From the NCBI GenBank assembly GCA_936440205.1, contig OW387147.1:4712001-4776000 (forward strand): a stretch of DNA of 64,000 bases, read 5' to 3'. The position numbers were made by a program, and so were the translations under genes. Positions 36,885 to 48,265 of the stretch are shown here, piece by piece (position 1 is the first letter of the stretch; each line of letters opens with the position of its first letter). This stretch comes from Lepidonotus clava. Lineage: Eukaryota > Annelida > Polychaeta > Phyllodocida > Polynoidae. The notes under the pieces are model-generated. The model was not told the DNA's origin. It was given only the letters and a program-made list of their open reading frames with translations, and did no database searches.

Positions 36885-37167
36885 CAGGGGCGGATTCAGA
36901 AATTTTGAAAAAAAAAAAGAAAAAAAAAAGGGGGGGGGTGCCTCTTCGGGCGGCCAGCCTTAGGTCACTTGGTAAATTTGACATGGGACATGAGAATTTC
37001 TTAGAGGCGACATGGGGCATGAGAAGTTAAGTGACAAGGGACATGATAACTTCTTAAATTTGACATGCGACAAAGAGGACCCCCTATCAAGAGCCTCAGT
37101 TTTACATTAAAAAAATATGAAATTTCGCTTTAAAAAAAAGAGAGGGTGCCTCAAAAATCCGCCCCTA
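36885..37167. mobile_element. CAGGGGCGGATC-type element with GACATG-rich body
   Basis: Ends CAGGGGCGGATTCAG and AAAAATCCGCCCCTA are inverted copies. The 283-bp body carries a run of GACATGGGACATGAGAA-type motifs and CTTAAATTTGACATG, linking the GACATG-rich repeats at 23880 and 40550 to this family. No target duplication is visible. Confidence 0.65.
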
Positions 37168-37708
37168 AAAAGACAAAAAGAGAGACCCCACCTTGAATCA
37201 GACAAGCTGGGCCCTAGTAGGGGGGCGCCGGTAGAGAATGCCCCCTGAGACGGCAAAGTGGTGGGGGGGTAGAGCGGGGGGTAGGAGGCGACGGGAAGTC
37301 TGCGGCTGTTGGATGCTCGCCAATCAGCACAGGGTGAGCGGGGGATAACGGCCCTCGTACGGCCCGCCGAGTTATGAAATGTTTAGCGGGGGATAACTTT
37401 ATTACGTCTGTCATGTCGCCGGATAACTTTTTTGAAAAGCAATCCACATTGTGATTTCTGCAATTTGCCCGTCCGTCGGAGGCGCCAGTTTAGTTCTCGG
37501 TTTTCTCGGGAGGGGGCGTGTGTCGACCAAGACCCTTATGTGTGTTTCACGGCTTCCTTACATGAGAATTATCATGGTATTGCACAATGATATGGTGTTT
37601 TTAAAGTGGTACGTGTTTTTATCAGCAAAGTTTACTAGAATTTTAGAGACTTGTTGACAGAACTCTCATGTCGATATCCATGACCATGTTCACTAACTTT
37701 CTCTCTAA
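37168..37708. other. Non-genic stretch
   Basis: GC-rich near 37200-37280 with a tandem-like GCGGGGGATAAC motif repeated near 37338 and 37386. No gene recognised. Confidence 0.35.
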
Positions 37709-37746
37709 TAGCAACGAGTATAGACTTCAGTCTATACTCGTTGCTA
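37709..37746. other. Perfect 18-bp inverted repeat (hairpin)
   Basis: TAGCAACGAGTATAGACT and its exact complement are separated by 2 bp. A related imperfect hairpin lies at 41681-41706. It stands 5 bp before the MITE at 37752. It is not a Rho-independent terminator in this eukaryotic setting, and its function is unknown. Confidence 0.8.
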
Positions 37747-37751
37747 ATAGG

Positions 37752-37922
37752 CAGGGGCAGATCCAGGATTTCTGAAGGGAGGGGGTCAGCATATAGGCTA
37801 AGTAATGAAAAGGGGTTCATTTGCATGCGTGCGCGCAGTATTTTCCCCTCTTTTTGCAGTTCAGAGGTCCACCAAAAGAAGGGGGTCAGGACCCCATGGA
37901 ACCCCCCCTGAATCCACCCCTG
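37752..37922. mobile_element. CAGGGGCGGATC-type MITE (171 bp)
   Basis: It opens CAGGGGCAGATCCAGGA and closes CCTGAATCCACCCCTG. Flanking 5-mers ATAGG (37747-37751) and GTAGG (37923-37927) differ by one base and fit a 5-bp target duplication. The internal GGGGGTCAGGACCCC and GCATGCGTGCGCGC parallel the copy at 30140-30294. Confidence 0.75.
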
Positions 37923-39570
37923 GTAGGTTTAAGATCAGTTGGTCTTTTACAATCTCACGGTACCCACGGTGACACCGCGTGGATGTGTTCTTTATTATCG
38001 ATAGTCTCAGTCCGAAATGAATTTATAAGTATTTTCAATAGTGTGACGCTCTGCTAACAGAATGGATCTAAACCAAGCGATGGGGATTTGGGTCCCCATG
38101 GATCCAGGCTTAAATGGTTGGCAAAAAGTGGGAGGGTTCACTGTGCAGGCTTCTTGAAAAGGCATACAACCCTGATATAATCCTTAGATATATCTGTTCT
38201 GCGAGGTATTGATGACTGTCATATTTGAATCTTGGTCACTCTTTTGATAATTTGAAGTATGGCTTTGACACATGTATTAGGGTCATACTACATGATGTTA
38301 ATATAGATGTATTTATATTGTTGCATTCGATGACGTTTTAGAAAGAACAGTATGGAAGTGATTATATATTTATTTATTTTCATTCAAAAATAAGATCTTG
38401 CACCTCGGCTACGATTTCATATAAAGTAATGGTAAATCAGACTTTGCAATTGTGCATGGAATCGAGTGTACATACAGACTTTAAAAACTTTGGTCATTCT
38501 TTGCAATAGAATTATATGATTATATGGTAATCAAGTGTATGTACCTGTGTTTAGCTTTGTTAATGTATGTATTTGTGGTAGCTATGACAATGCATATTTC
38601 TTATATGGTCCTATATGTAAAATAGGCTATAACAAGAAGCAGGGCCAACATAAATTGATATAGGGAAGATAATGCCATTATGTAAAGGTCTAGTAAGCAG
38701 TCAGGCAGTGGAATAGACGCCACTAAGGTTATGTAGAGTTGTAGTGTTCATGTTTTTGGTCGAGTTGTCGGATCTTCCCCCTCACTAACCCCCTACCCCC
38801 CCCCCCCCCACCACCACCACCACCCCCATCCCCCTGCCTCCTGGTGGGGGGGGGGGGGGGGGGCGCTTAGTCTAGAAATGGGTACCAACTGGGGTCGGAC
38901 CATCAAGGAGCTGTAGCTGTCAGTCGCCAAATTGGCTAAAATGAAAAAATTAAAAAAGGGGGAGGGGGGCTGCCAAATCTTCAAACCACCTTTAAGGAGG
39001 GCTGTCAATAATAGATTGTATTTGATACTAGATTAAAAGTCAACTTTAGTGAATTAAGTTCCTTTATAAAAGCTCTCAAACAAATTGTCACCTTCTAATA
39101 CTGTATTGTGACCAAGAAACTTGCAGGGGCTACCGATGAGGTATGCTGAAAAGGGGGGGCTGTCAGAATATTTCAGTTTTTCTGGGGGCTGCAGAATCCC
39201 CCCGAAAAAGGGGGCTTTAACTTCGCAGTTGACCTACCACTATATACTGAGTGCCCCCCACCCCTCACTAACCCCCCACCCCTCCAGGCCCTCCAGTGCC
39301 CAGCGGACCGGAAGGCCGGAGCAGACAGTGAGGAGCCGGCGTCCCGCAGACCGTGCTGCCACCTGGTGAGAGGCGGCCGAACTAGGAGCGGCTCAGCGAA
39401 CAGGGGTCAGTGGTGGGGAGGGGGAGGGTTTTTTTCTGTTTTTTGTTTTTTTTTTTGTAATTTTTGCGGAAAAAATCTTTTCTTCTTTTTTCTTGTACCC
39501 ATTCCCCCGCTGCCAACCAGTTTCTTCCATATGTTTTTGCTTGATGGTTGGAGTCACCTGTTTGGTGCTG
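37923..39570. other. Non-genic stretch
   Basis: AT-rich to 38750, then strongly homopolymer-rich (C run and CCA repeats 38798-38833, G run 38846-38863). CpG-rich patch at 39290-39400. No gene recognised. Confidence 0.35.

Positions 39571-39629
<59 letters not shown>
39571..39629. repeat. (AC)n-(AT)n microsatellite
   Basis: Five AC units followed by about 24 AT units. Confidence 0.95.
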
Positions 39630-39632
<3 letters not shown>

Positions 39633-39726
39633 CTTTTATTGATTGATAAGGGAAATCTGGAGATTTATGTAGGGTGGTATATATAAGGCTTTTATTGATT
39701 GATAAGGGAGAGATTTATGTAGGGGG
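39625..39726. repeat. Tandem duplication of about 50 bp
   Basis: TATATAAGGCTTTTATTGAT, then TGATAAGGG and AGATTTATGTAGGG, occurs twice in a row, the second copy with a short internal deletion. Confidence 0.8.
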
Positions 39727-39753
39727 GTACCTGCCCCTCCCCCCCATCCGCTG

Positions 39754-39911
39754 TAGTGGCGGATCCGGGAGGGGGGGGGGGGGGCAAAGGAGTAAATTTT
39801 GGCATCTTAAAATTGGAACATCTGTGTAAAAATGGATTGTTAATTTTCATTTTTATAAAGGGGGTCAGGGTTTTCCTCCCCCCTAGAGCACTTACGCTGG
39901 ATCCGCCCATG
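39754..39911. mobile_element. TAGTGGCGGATC-type MITE with exact 5-bp duplication
   Basis: It opens TAGTGGCGGATCCGGGA and closes CGCTGGATCCGCCCATG. The 5-mer CGCTG flanks it exactly on both sides (39749-39753, 39912-39916). The body is 158 bp, non-coding, with a G run. Confidence 0.8.
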
Positions 39912-40394
39912 CGCTGAAAATCTGGTGTGTCTGAAAATCTTCGTGTCACCCGTTAAAAAAAAAAACAGATTTCTGGAATCGTCCCTGTGTGAATTTAGTC
40001 CAGTTGGGTTTAGCCTGCATGTCTATCGATGTTTCCCGGCCTGGTCCAGTTTAGAGGATTTTAAATGTCCCAGGGTAAGTGCTTAATGTTTTTTTCTTAT
40101 TTCGCGTCCATGATTTTCAGAAATCTGATCCACTTTAAAGTTCTGTGAACTCGAAACATTTTGCATTTAATGCGCTCTGATTTCTTTTGGATTCTTATAG
40201 TGGACAAAAATGGGGCTCTGTAAACCTGCAAAACGCTAGCATCTAACAAAAAGAAGAGTGCTTATTGGGGAAAAAAAGTCAAGGGGAAAATGATAAGGGC
40301 ACATTTTTTTTCATATGAAGAGCATTTTAAGTTCACGCGATACTATATATGTTCCCCATTAAAATAATCATAAGTTGAAGTGCAAGCTTTTTAA
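39912..40394. other. Non-genic stretch
   Basis: Nothing recognised. Confidence 0.35.
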
Positions 40395-40505
40395 AGGCTT
40401 TTATTTATAATAATCGTCAAGGATTCCCTTGGTCTTCAGAGTTATTACAATGATTGTGAATACATAGTACACGTCATTCACATTCCTACTTTTGACATTT
40501 TTTAT
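40395..40505 (-). mobile_element. LINE 3' tail fragment, minus strand
   Basis: Read on the minus strand it contains TGTAATAACTCTGAAGACC, the hairpin CAAGG-GAAT-CCTTG (40418-40431) and AAATAAAAGCC. This is the same order as the 3' UTR of the LINE at 26934-28735. The upstream limit is uncertain. Confidence 0.6.
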
Positions 40506-40549
40506 TACGGGTGAAGACCCATAAAACTGACAAGGCCACATCACCTTTT

Positions 40550-40735
40550 CTTAAATTCGACATACGTGTGACACGAGGCTTATAATTAGTGATATGTAGA
40601 AAAAAATATACGAAATTACATTGTTCATTTCTTAAATTCGACATGCAACAGGGGGGTTCTTAAATCGACATGAAAATGAAAATATAGGGACATGTGACAT
40701 GATCATTTCTTAAGTTCGACACGCGACACAGGGAC
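40550..40735. repeat. GACATG-rich interspersed repeat
   Basis: Motifs such as CTTAAATTCGACATGC and GGGACATGTGACATGAT recur here as at 23880-24110 and 36975-37070. Ends were not resolved. Confidence 0.5.
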
Positions 40736-40792
40736 CCCCCCCCCCCCCCCTTATTGCTCTCCATAAGAGTTTCCCACTATAGATAGTGGTGG

Positions 40793-41055
40793 TTTTTTTT
40801 GTGTTTTTTTTTTCAAAAATTGTTTATTAAGTAAATCACTTCAGGGTTGCCCCTGGTTTTCGGTGACATTACAATGATAAAATGCAGCAAATGAACATTT
40901 CAGGTGTAAACTATAAGTATGTACATCAAGATCAATACAATATATACAGACCTAATAAAGTAGATCAATATAGACACAGTATCTGTGTTTGATCAGATTC
41001 ATAAATTCATTGATACAGGTTGCAAATTGTACATCATGGCATAGTTCATCGCAAT
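40793..41055 (-). mobile_element. 5'-truncated LINE copy, minus strand
   Basis: On the minus strand it runs from the last codons of the LINE reverse transcriptase (frame ending YIDLLY, stop at 40952-40954, compare YIDLLDM in the copy at 28.5 kb) through a 3' UTR with hairpin CAGGG-GCAA-CCCTG (40842-40855), AATAAA (40823-40828) and an A-rich tail. The 5' limit near 41055 is approximate. Confidence 0.7.
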
Positions 41056-41680
41056 TGATTGTCCCTTTATAAAAATGCACTATTCTGGAACTTTGTGTTC
41101 ATTTTTGCTGGGACAATAAACTGTGGTAGGAAGGGTAGGGGAGGTGTGCCGCAGACAAACGTTAGTCTGCGGCCAGATGGGATCTGGGAGGCAGGTGAGA
41201 TGAGATCTACTTTACTACTGGGGACTTCAGAGACAGGTCTGAGACCAGTCAAACGGCGGGATCTACTGGGCCCTGAGACACAAGGCCCTGGCCGGCCCTT
41301 TGTTCACCCACCCCCTACACCACCTACACCCCTCTTAGCCCCCATTAGCTTTTAAGATCCCCGCAAAAGGATAACATAACTTCTTTCCACTGTCAGATTT
41401 TGTGATGAGGGGAGGAGGGGTACTTGCTACTTACTTTAAGTACGAAAAACAGGTTTGTTCTGTAGGAAAGGGGACACACACAATTTTGAATTCTTAGTTC
41501 TTGGTTAACTTTTTAATGTATCTGTTATTTTTTTCTTATCTTATACTTTTCGATCTTGTTTCGTATTTAGATTATGTATCTCATGCACCAACTTATACCG
41601 CGGTGGTGCAGCTTTTTCTTTTTCACTTTACTTATAGAGTTTTATTTGTGTGGTTGTTTTCGCCTTCCACTGTATGTATA
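41056..41680. other. Non-genic stretch
   Basis: No gene recognised; a mixed GC-rich part (41125-41345) holds short overlapping frames on both strands. Confidence 0.35.
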
Positions 41681-41706
41681 ATCAACGAGTGTCTATACTC
41701 GTTGAT
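41681..41706. other. Hairpin related to 37709-37746
   Basis: ATCAACGAGT and ACTCGTTGAT pair around a 6-base loop. The right arm and loop share TCTATACTCGTTG with the perfect hairpin at 37709-37746. Confidence 0.65.
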
Positions 41707-42868
41707 ATAATGTACACGTTCTTATATTATTGTTTTTAATCAATTTCAAGGATACGGGGAGTGGGCCCTACAAATTTTAAGATAAAAAAAATTGTAATGG
41801 ACCAATAGTAATTCTTCTTAAAACAACCCCCTCCCTATATGCTTATTTTTTTCTCATACACCAATATGTATTGGCAGCATTAAAGTCCATGCATATACCA
41901 ACCACACATACAGAGAGAGAAATAATTGTCACAAAAAAAACCTCCAAGAGGCACAGGAATACATAAATATATACAGTATTAACAATGTTACATGAATATA
42001 GATTTTAAAAAAACACACACACACAAAATATATGATACAAAATTTAGAGAATACAAAATACAGCTGTAAGATTCTGTCCCTCTTCCATCTAGGTCGGCCG
42101 CCCACCACCCCTAGTGGTAGGGTACAGGGAGGGGGCAGGTAGGGGCAGGTAGGGGGCGGTGTGTGGGGGACGTTTACCTTATCTGAGGGGCGATCAAGTA
42201 CAGGGTCTGCTCCCTCTGTGGGCGTCGGTCTGTTTAGTGGGGGGGGGGGGGGGGGGGGGGTGATCAGGTAGACTAACCCCCCCCCCCCCACTCCCCACCC
42301 CCCACCCCCCACGTCACGACCTGATGTTATCAGTGCCGTCACGCCTCGCTGACTTCTACCTGGGGGCCCCACACACTTGTTCTCGACATGGCCATCATCT
42401 TTTTTTATTATTATTTATTTTTATTTTATTTCATTTTTTATTATTATTTACCCTGGGAATGACAATTTTGTCAGTTGCCATTTTTAATTGATTCCGAGAA
42501 ATTTCTCGGAATAGACATGTGACGTGAGGGCTAGTGACATGAGTGAAAAAATTAATGACTTGAAGTAGGCTATATCTTAAATCCCCCCCCCCCCCCCCCC
42601 CCACCGTCAAGGGCTTCATCGGTACGTGTATAGCCGGTTAGGGAGGGCTGGGCCAGGCTGGTGGTTGAAGAGGTAGTAAGGGGGGAGGGGGTTATTATAC
42701 ATTCTTCAGTTATAAATAATTATATGAGTCAACTATTAATATCCACATGTATAGCTTATGGTAATAAATACAAATTAATGGTGGATTGACTAGGATGCAG
42801 TTAGATTAACGCCTATTTTATCAAATAAGGTAGAAAACTGTGCCAACTTAAGGCATTCTAAGGCATTC
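41707..42868. other. Non-genic stretch
   Basis: A and T tracts near 41930-42010 and 42395-42450, very long G and C runs at 42239-42260 and 42278-42310, and C run at 42582-42602. No gene recognised. Confidence 0.35.
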
Positions 42869-42960
42869 TAGTGGCGGATCTAGGGGGAGGGGGTGTCCAC
42901 TCCCCCCCCCCCCCCCACCCAGTTAAATCATGTTTGTGGGCTCCCCCCCACATTAGTTAT
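42869..42960. mobile_element. Left end of a TAGTGGCGGATC-type element
   Basis: TAGTGGCGGATCTAGG followed by G and C runs as in other family members. The 10-mer AGGCATTCTA is directly duplicated just before and overlapping its start. No right end found; the right limit is arbitrary. Confidence 0.45.
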
Positions 42961-43216
42961 GAGGGTATAGACCCTACATACAATGCAACGTACTCACCAT
43001 GTAAGAAATATATAAGCATGCACATGTTCTATGATAAACCATGTATTGAGAGACATATTTGGAATAATGTGACTAAAACTAAAAGATAGTGCATTATACC
43101 CCCGGGATTATACCACAGTTTTATGAAACCATTTTCAGCGAATGTGACGTCATCTGCATAAGGTCTAGTCTGGAACGTACCTTATTAGCACTGCAGGACA
43201 TGGGCCCATACCATAC

Positions 43217-43265
<49 letters not shown>

Positions 43266-44840
43266 TGACTAAAACTGAACAACAAGAGACGATTGGTTCA
43301 AACTGTGTAGGCATGTTCATAAATAGAAAGGCTAAATCAATTTGTTTATTTTTCTGTTTGCTCATTTATTTTCCATCAATTTTCAAAACTCTGTCCTTAA
43401 GTCAATACACACAATCCCCTGGCGCCGCCCGCACCGTCTGCCACAACGAGGCTCCTTTGATGACGTCACGGCTGATTAGCGGCGTCTGTGACGTCACGAG
43501 CAGACGACATTAACAGATGGTTCCTGAATGGGGGCTGTTTGTTGTGTTTGTCTGCAGGTTAATCTGGCTTGTCTGCAGGTGTAGATAAGGCAATAATAAC
43601 CTGGCGCCACTAAACAAAGTTGGGAGATGCTTTGTCTGAACAGTGATGAGCGAGGCTAGGCTAAATGAGGAGAAGACCTTTAATGGTCCACCTGGTACCA
43701 ACATAGTATAGGCCAGAAATGTACCCTGCCGAGAATTAATTATTTAGCAGTAATAGCCTACTTGTATCTGCTGTTTATTTCCGACCAATGGGAAATATAT
43801 AATGTTATTGCTACTGTCCATCATAAAAACAGGAATCGCTTATTAAGTATTATTGTAATTGACATTACTCTAATGTAAATTTATGAATTAGGGACACTTG
43901 AATGAGTTATATTGTGTAGTTGAGGTACCGTGATTTCAAACCTAAAATTAATGAGCTAGTGTATTGATATTTTTAGGCATGCTACTAATGCAGGGTCCGC
44001 GATTTTATCCCTCAACATGCTTGTTACTTGGTGACAAAATTAAATGCCTTTTCGTTTTTAATCTCAACACGTTCTTGACTTCTATGTTGACAATTTCTAT
44101 CTAATCATATCCAGGTCGCAGTAGATTTTTTTAGATGTTTCCCATCATAATAATGACACTCATATCATGTAGGTAATATTGAGACGTATGCTTCACATAT
44201 TTGATACTAGGTGGCGCACGCAAGGGCGCCTGAAAGTGGCGCCACCTAACAGCAATTATTTCACTCCAGTTGTTCAAAAAGATCTGCGTTATTAACAATA
44301 ACTCATTATTGTCATCGGTCTTATGAAGTCCAATAAGTTGACGATATCTACAGATTCAGAATTAGACTTTTAGCCTGGAAATAAAACTGGTTGAAGCCAT
44401 TTCCTTTATATTCTCAGAGACCTTGTATGTATATAGATATATTGAGACTGGAAAGCTTCTCTATGGCCCTATGTGCCCATTTCCCTGGTGGCTGGTTGGA
44501 TCCTGGCCTCTCAACTGTGACCAGGGTCTGATCATTAGCAGAGTATTTTCAGAATAGGATCTAGGGTGGTGGCAATTTACAAGCTTGTGTCCCCACAGTG
44601 TGTAACGGTCAACTCAAACCCAGTCCAACCAGGGGCCAGGTGGTGCACCTGAAGTGCATAACAGGTTTACCCTGGCTTTCCAGTCTTGATAGGCCCTATA
44701 CATATAAGGTCTCTGATATTCTACATTAGAAGTCTGTCATTTTGCCTCAGTACGTCGCAAACCTTAAAGCCCTAATTACTCTATGCGTCGGGGTTAGGGT
44801 CTTGTTAGGTGCTAGTGCCCAACGCGAGCAATTTGCGTTC
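42961..44840. other. Non-genic stretch with CRE pair
   Basis: Holds a (TA)20 tract at 43221-43260, CRE sites (see 43461-43496) and a short inverted pair AGGTGGCGC/GCGCCACCT at about 44210-44248. No gene recognised. Confidence 0.35.
43461..43496. promoter_or_regulatory. Two full CRE palindromes 20 bp apart
   Basis: TGACGTCA occurs at 43461-43468 and again at 43489-43496 in a CpG-rich patch. A third copy lies near 43146. Paired full CREs are typical of cAMP-responsive or ATF-bound promoters; no exon is assigned. Confidence 0.45.
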
Positions 44841-45020
44841 AGGCTTTATTACACTACGCGTTTTACCCAACGCAAAATATATTACACTACGCGTTTTGGG
44901 GTATTTTACTATATTACACTTTGCGTTTGGTATCCTGATTCGCGTTTTTAATTCGCGTCGGCAAAAACGCGTTTGAAACGGCCCAAACGCGTTTCAAAAA
45001 CACAAAGTATAATACAGCCT
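44841..45020. mobile_element. MITE-like element rich in ACGCGTTT
   Basis: Left AGGCTTTATTACACTACG and right end (complement AGGCTGTATTATACTTTG) form an imperfect TIR of about 25 bp. The 180-bp body repeats ATTACACTACGCGTTTT and AACGCGTTTC-type motifs. No target duplication was fixed. Confidence 0.5.
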
Positions 45021-46065
45021 TTAGAGTTAGTAATACACCCAAATCTCATTTAACTTTTATCATTTAAAGTATTCCAAAATAAAGATTTGTTTTATCAAAA
45101 AAGTTCTTAATCACTATATCTGTACATGTGATACTAATTTGTATAAACCGCATTAAATGAAATTATTCTATGAAATGAGAAAATCAAATCAAAAACGTGT
45201 TTAAAGCTCGTCTGCATTAATTTTATTTCTATGTGAACACAAAAAAGCAGGAATCAATGCGTTTTTATGGGCGATGAAAAGTGCATTCTCTATACTTGAC
45301 TCCAAGGGCAAAGGATACATCTGAACTCACTGATTTGGTTTCTTTAGTTCGAATTCTAGGTTTAGAGACTCACAAGGTTAAAAGTTCATATGAAGATATA
45401 TTGTATAAATAATGTATTACTAAGATAATTAAATCAAAAATTATTCTTTTCACTGGTAGGCGTTCTTGGTCGCAACCAGTCACTTCTAACAAGGCATGAT
45501 ATGTTGTTATTTTCTTTAAAAAAACATATACCAGACATTCTAGCTCCTGATTCACGTACAGTGTACAAGTACCAAAATAACAATAAATAATTTCGGTGTG
45601 TAATTTTTAATTGATCTAGCAGTAAAGGTCTTAATATCTTTGACCAATAATATAGATGCTAGTTAAAATGTTTGGGAAATGCTATGAAAAAGAAAGGACG
45701 CAACAAATAGTTTGGTGCTTATCAGTCTTTGCCAAAACCCTTTTTTTTCAACATTTATCCGACAACAAGCACTGCTAGAGATCGCCTCCAACTACACAGA
45801 AAAAAGGCGGACATTTCCAGAAGTCTGGTGCATTCTTATTCAGATAAAGCTACATATTTTGACAAACGCACAGAATTCGATTTACATGAACATGCAATTC
45901 AAGTGTATATTTGACTGGCATTTACTGATGTCTTTTTTTCGTACGAAAATTAACTAGTAGAAAAGTGACTGGAGATGATATATAACAAAATAAGGAGTAA
46001 ATCCATGTATACAATGGATGAAAGTACACAATCTATACCAAATAAGCTATACAAATGTGCAATAC
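45021..46065. other. Non-genic AT-rich stretch
   Basis: Nothing recognised. Confidence 0.35.
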
Positions 46066-46290
46066 AGTCGACTCTGTCTTTAGTGGACTCTGTCTTAAGC
46101 GGACAACTGTCTTTAGTGGACAAATCATCTGGTCCCGGCAGGATCTCTCTTTATTTTAATATAGAATTCTCTGTCTTAAAGGGACAACTGTCTTATGTGG
46201 ACAGCGGACACTTTTTTTTGAAATTTTGGTCAGATTCTCTGCCTTTAGTGGACAACTGTGTACTGAAATGGACAGTGGTACTAAGGACAG
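46066..46290. repeat. Interspersed repeat of CTGTCTTTAGTGGACAA units
   Basis: CTGTCTTTAGTGGAC, CTGTCTTAAGCGGACAA and close variants occur at least five times here, with CTGGTCCC. A shorter relative lies at 47283-47357. It resembles a transposon end with internal subrepeats, but no complete element could be delimited. Confidence 0.5.
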
Positions 46291-46596
46291 ACAAAAGGAA
46301 AGAGAGCGTGATTTGCAGTATGTTGTCTCTCTCCTCATAAGGTATACATTATTGTGGACTATACCAAATGAAAGTCCTGAATTTGGATATTAATTAAGGT
46401 ATGGCTAAATAAAAACTGTTGATTGTGTGAAACAAAAACCCCTTTTTTTTACTTTGTAGACAAATTATGTCTACAACGTGAAAAAATGGTTTTTTTTTTA
46501 CACTTTTTATACTTTTTTTATTATGGGAGACATATTGTATCAAAAAAGTACCTGAATTAGATATGTGACATATACTTCTCTATATAGATTGCTAAC

Positions 46597-47065
46597 AGGA
46601 CTTCTAACTTCCATGGCAGGCCGGGGAACGTGTGGAGTGGACGTGGGGGCAACTGGTAGGACTTCTCCCTTTGATGGGAGGCCAGGAGAGGTGTTGAGAG
46701 GACAGGGGGTGACTGACAGGGCTTCTCCCTTTAATGGGTGGCTGGGAGAGGTGTGGAGTGGACAGGGGATGACTGGTAGGACTTCTCCCTGTGATATGTG
46801 GCCGGGAGAGGTGTTGAGAGCACAGGGGGTGACTGACAGGACTTCTCCCTGTGATATGCGGCCAGGAGAGGTGTTGAGAGCACAGAGAGTGACTGACAGG
46901 ACTTCTCCCTGTGATATGCGGCCAGGAGAGGTGTTGAGAGCACAGAGAGTGACTGACAGGACTTCTCCCTGTGATATGTGGCCGGGGGAGGTGTTGAGAG
47001 GACAGGGGGTGACTGACAGGGCTTCTCCCTTTGATGGGTGGCCGGGAGAGGTGTGGAGTAGACAA
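46597..47065. repeat. 60-bp minisatellite, about eight units
   Basis: Units containing GACTTCTCCCTGTGATATG and GGAGAGGTGTTGAGAG repeat with a period of exactly 60 bp; the first unit is the most diverged. Because the period is a multiple of three and the unit lacks stops, long frames stay open on both strands (170 codons forward, up to 210 reverse). I regard these as by-products, not genes. Confidence 0.9.
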
Positions 47066-47131
47066 TTTAAGGATTGACAGCCATTTTCTATTAGGAGAGA
47101 GACTGACAGGTATCTTTGATAAGGATGTGCA

Positions 47132-47135
<4 letters not shown>

Positions 47136-47162
<27 letters not shown>
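47136..47162. repeat. (TA)n microsatellite
   Basis: A short pure TA tract just after the minisatellite. Confidence 0.9.
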
Positions 47163-47168
<6 letters not shown>

Positions 47169-47282
47169 TCATTTAATTATAACCTATGTATATATAATTA
47201 CATATATATATGAGTAAATGATATAAACATAAACATACACATACATATAGCCTGTTCTGTATTTAAAAAACTTGTCCTATAC

Positions 47283-47357
47283 TACTGACTCTGTCTTAAG
47301 CGGACCTCTGTCTATAGTGGACAAATCTCCTGGTCCCATCAGTGTCCGCTAAAGACA
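47283..47357. repeat. Second copy of the CTGTCTTAAGCGGAC repeat
   Basis: Contains GACTCTGTCTTAAGCGGAC, TAGTGGACAAATC and CTGGTCCC in the same order as at 46066-46150, then an inverted TGTCCGCTAAAGACA. Confidence 0.5.
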
Positions 47358-48265
47358 TACTCAAATAGCAAATGCTTCCGTCGAGTTTTCCAAAAAGAAA
47401 ATGTGACCACTTGTAAACATGAAGAGTAAAGCGGCATTGGATATACTTCTGTGAAAAAAATATCATGTACATGCCTGTATATAATATTCCTTAAAAGGTA
47501 TATGCATCAAAAACACATACGTACGAACGATTGAAAAAAGAAATACAATTCAAAAATCAAAGTCATATTAAACAGATGTTAGGTTCCTTTTGCTTCTTTG
47601 ACTAAAACAAAAGTACAATAACTTTGCGAAATGAACTGAACGCTAGTTTGAAGGTAATAGTAAAACAAGAATTGTATTTATGGTAAATGTTTTACGTGGT
47701 ACGGAAATATTATATTCTGTTAAGGTACATTTGTCTTGGTGCATATCTTATTTCCTCCATTTTTTTTGAGCAATCAAGCTTATTTTGAGCTATTATATTT
47801 TGGTCACGAAATAATGAATGTAGGGTAAAAAAATGTTTAATTCCGCCAAATACTAGAGAAAAACTCTGGTGCTGCCATCTTTTGTAAAGTTATTTCTATG
47901 ATCTTATGATCAACTATAGACACATAGCTATACGATGCAGATAAACAATACCAAAATGACTGTTTTCTTCAGTGATGGAGGGAACAAACTTAACAGTCTG
48001 TTCCCAGAGAACAAAAAGGATGAAAGGCAAGATGAACATATCATAGGAATAAAGAGAAGTTGTCGAATAATCAGATTTTTGGTAGCATGGTACATGACAG
48101 ATGCCCATACAGCGAACATATCGTGCGAACACAGAGTTTCTCTGCTCCTTTTGTGTTGAGCGTATTTTCAGCTAAATGGACCGGGCTTAGGACGAATACG
48201 CGTTTACGTGTTTGGCGGGTATCGAGGGAAGCTTGGTTAGTGCTCGGAGGTACATCACAGGCACA
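47358..48265. other. Intergenic AT-rich stretch
   Basis: Downstream of the sorcin-like gene. No exact AATAAA was found close to its stop on the minus strand; short frames at 47914-48287 are not credible. Confidence 0.35.

Noticed and set aside
46540-47172. Long open frames on both strands over the minisatellite
   Set aside because: They follow from a 60-bp repeat without stop codons; the same residues recur every 20 positions and no domain or splice context supports a gene.
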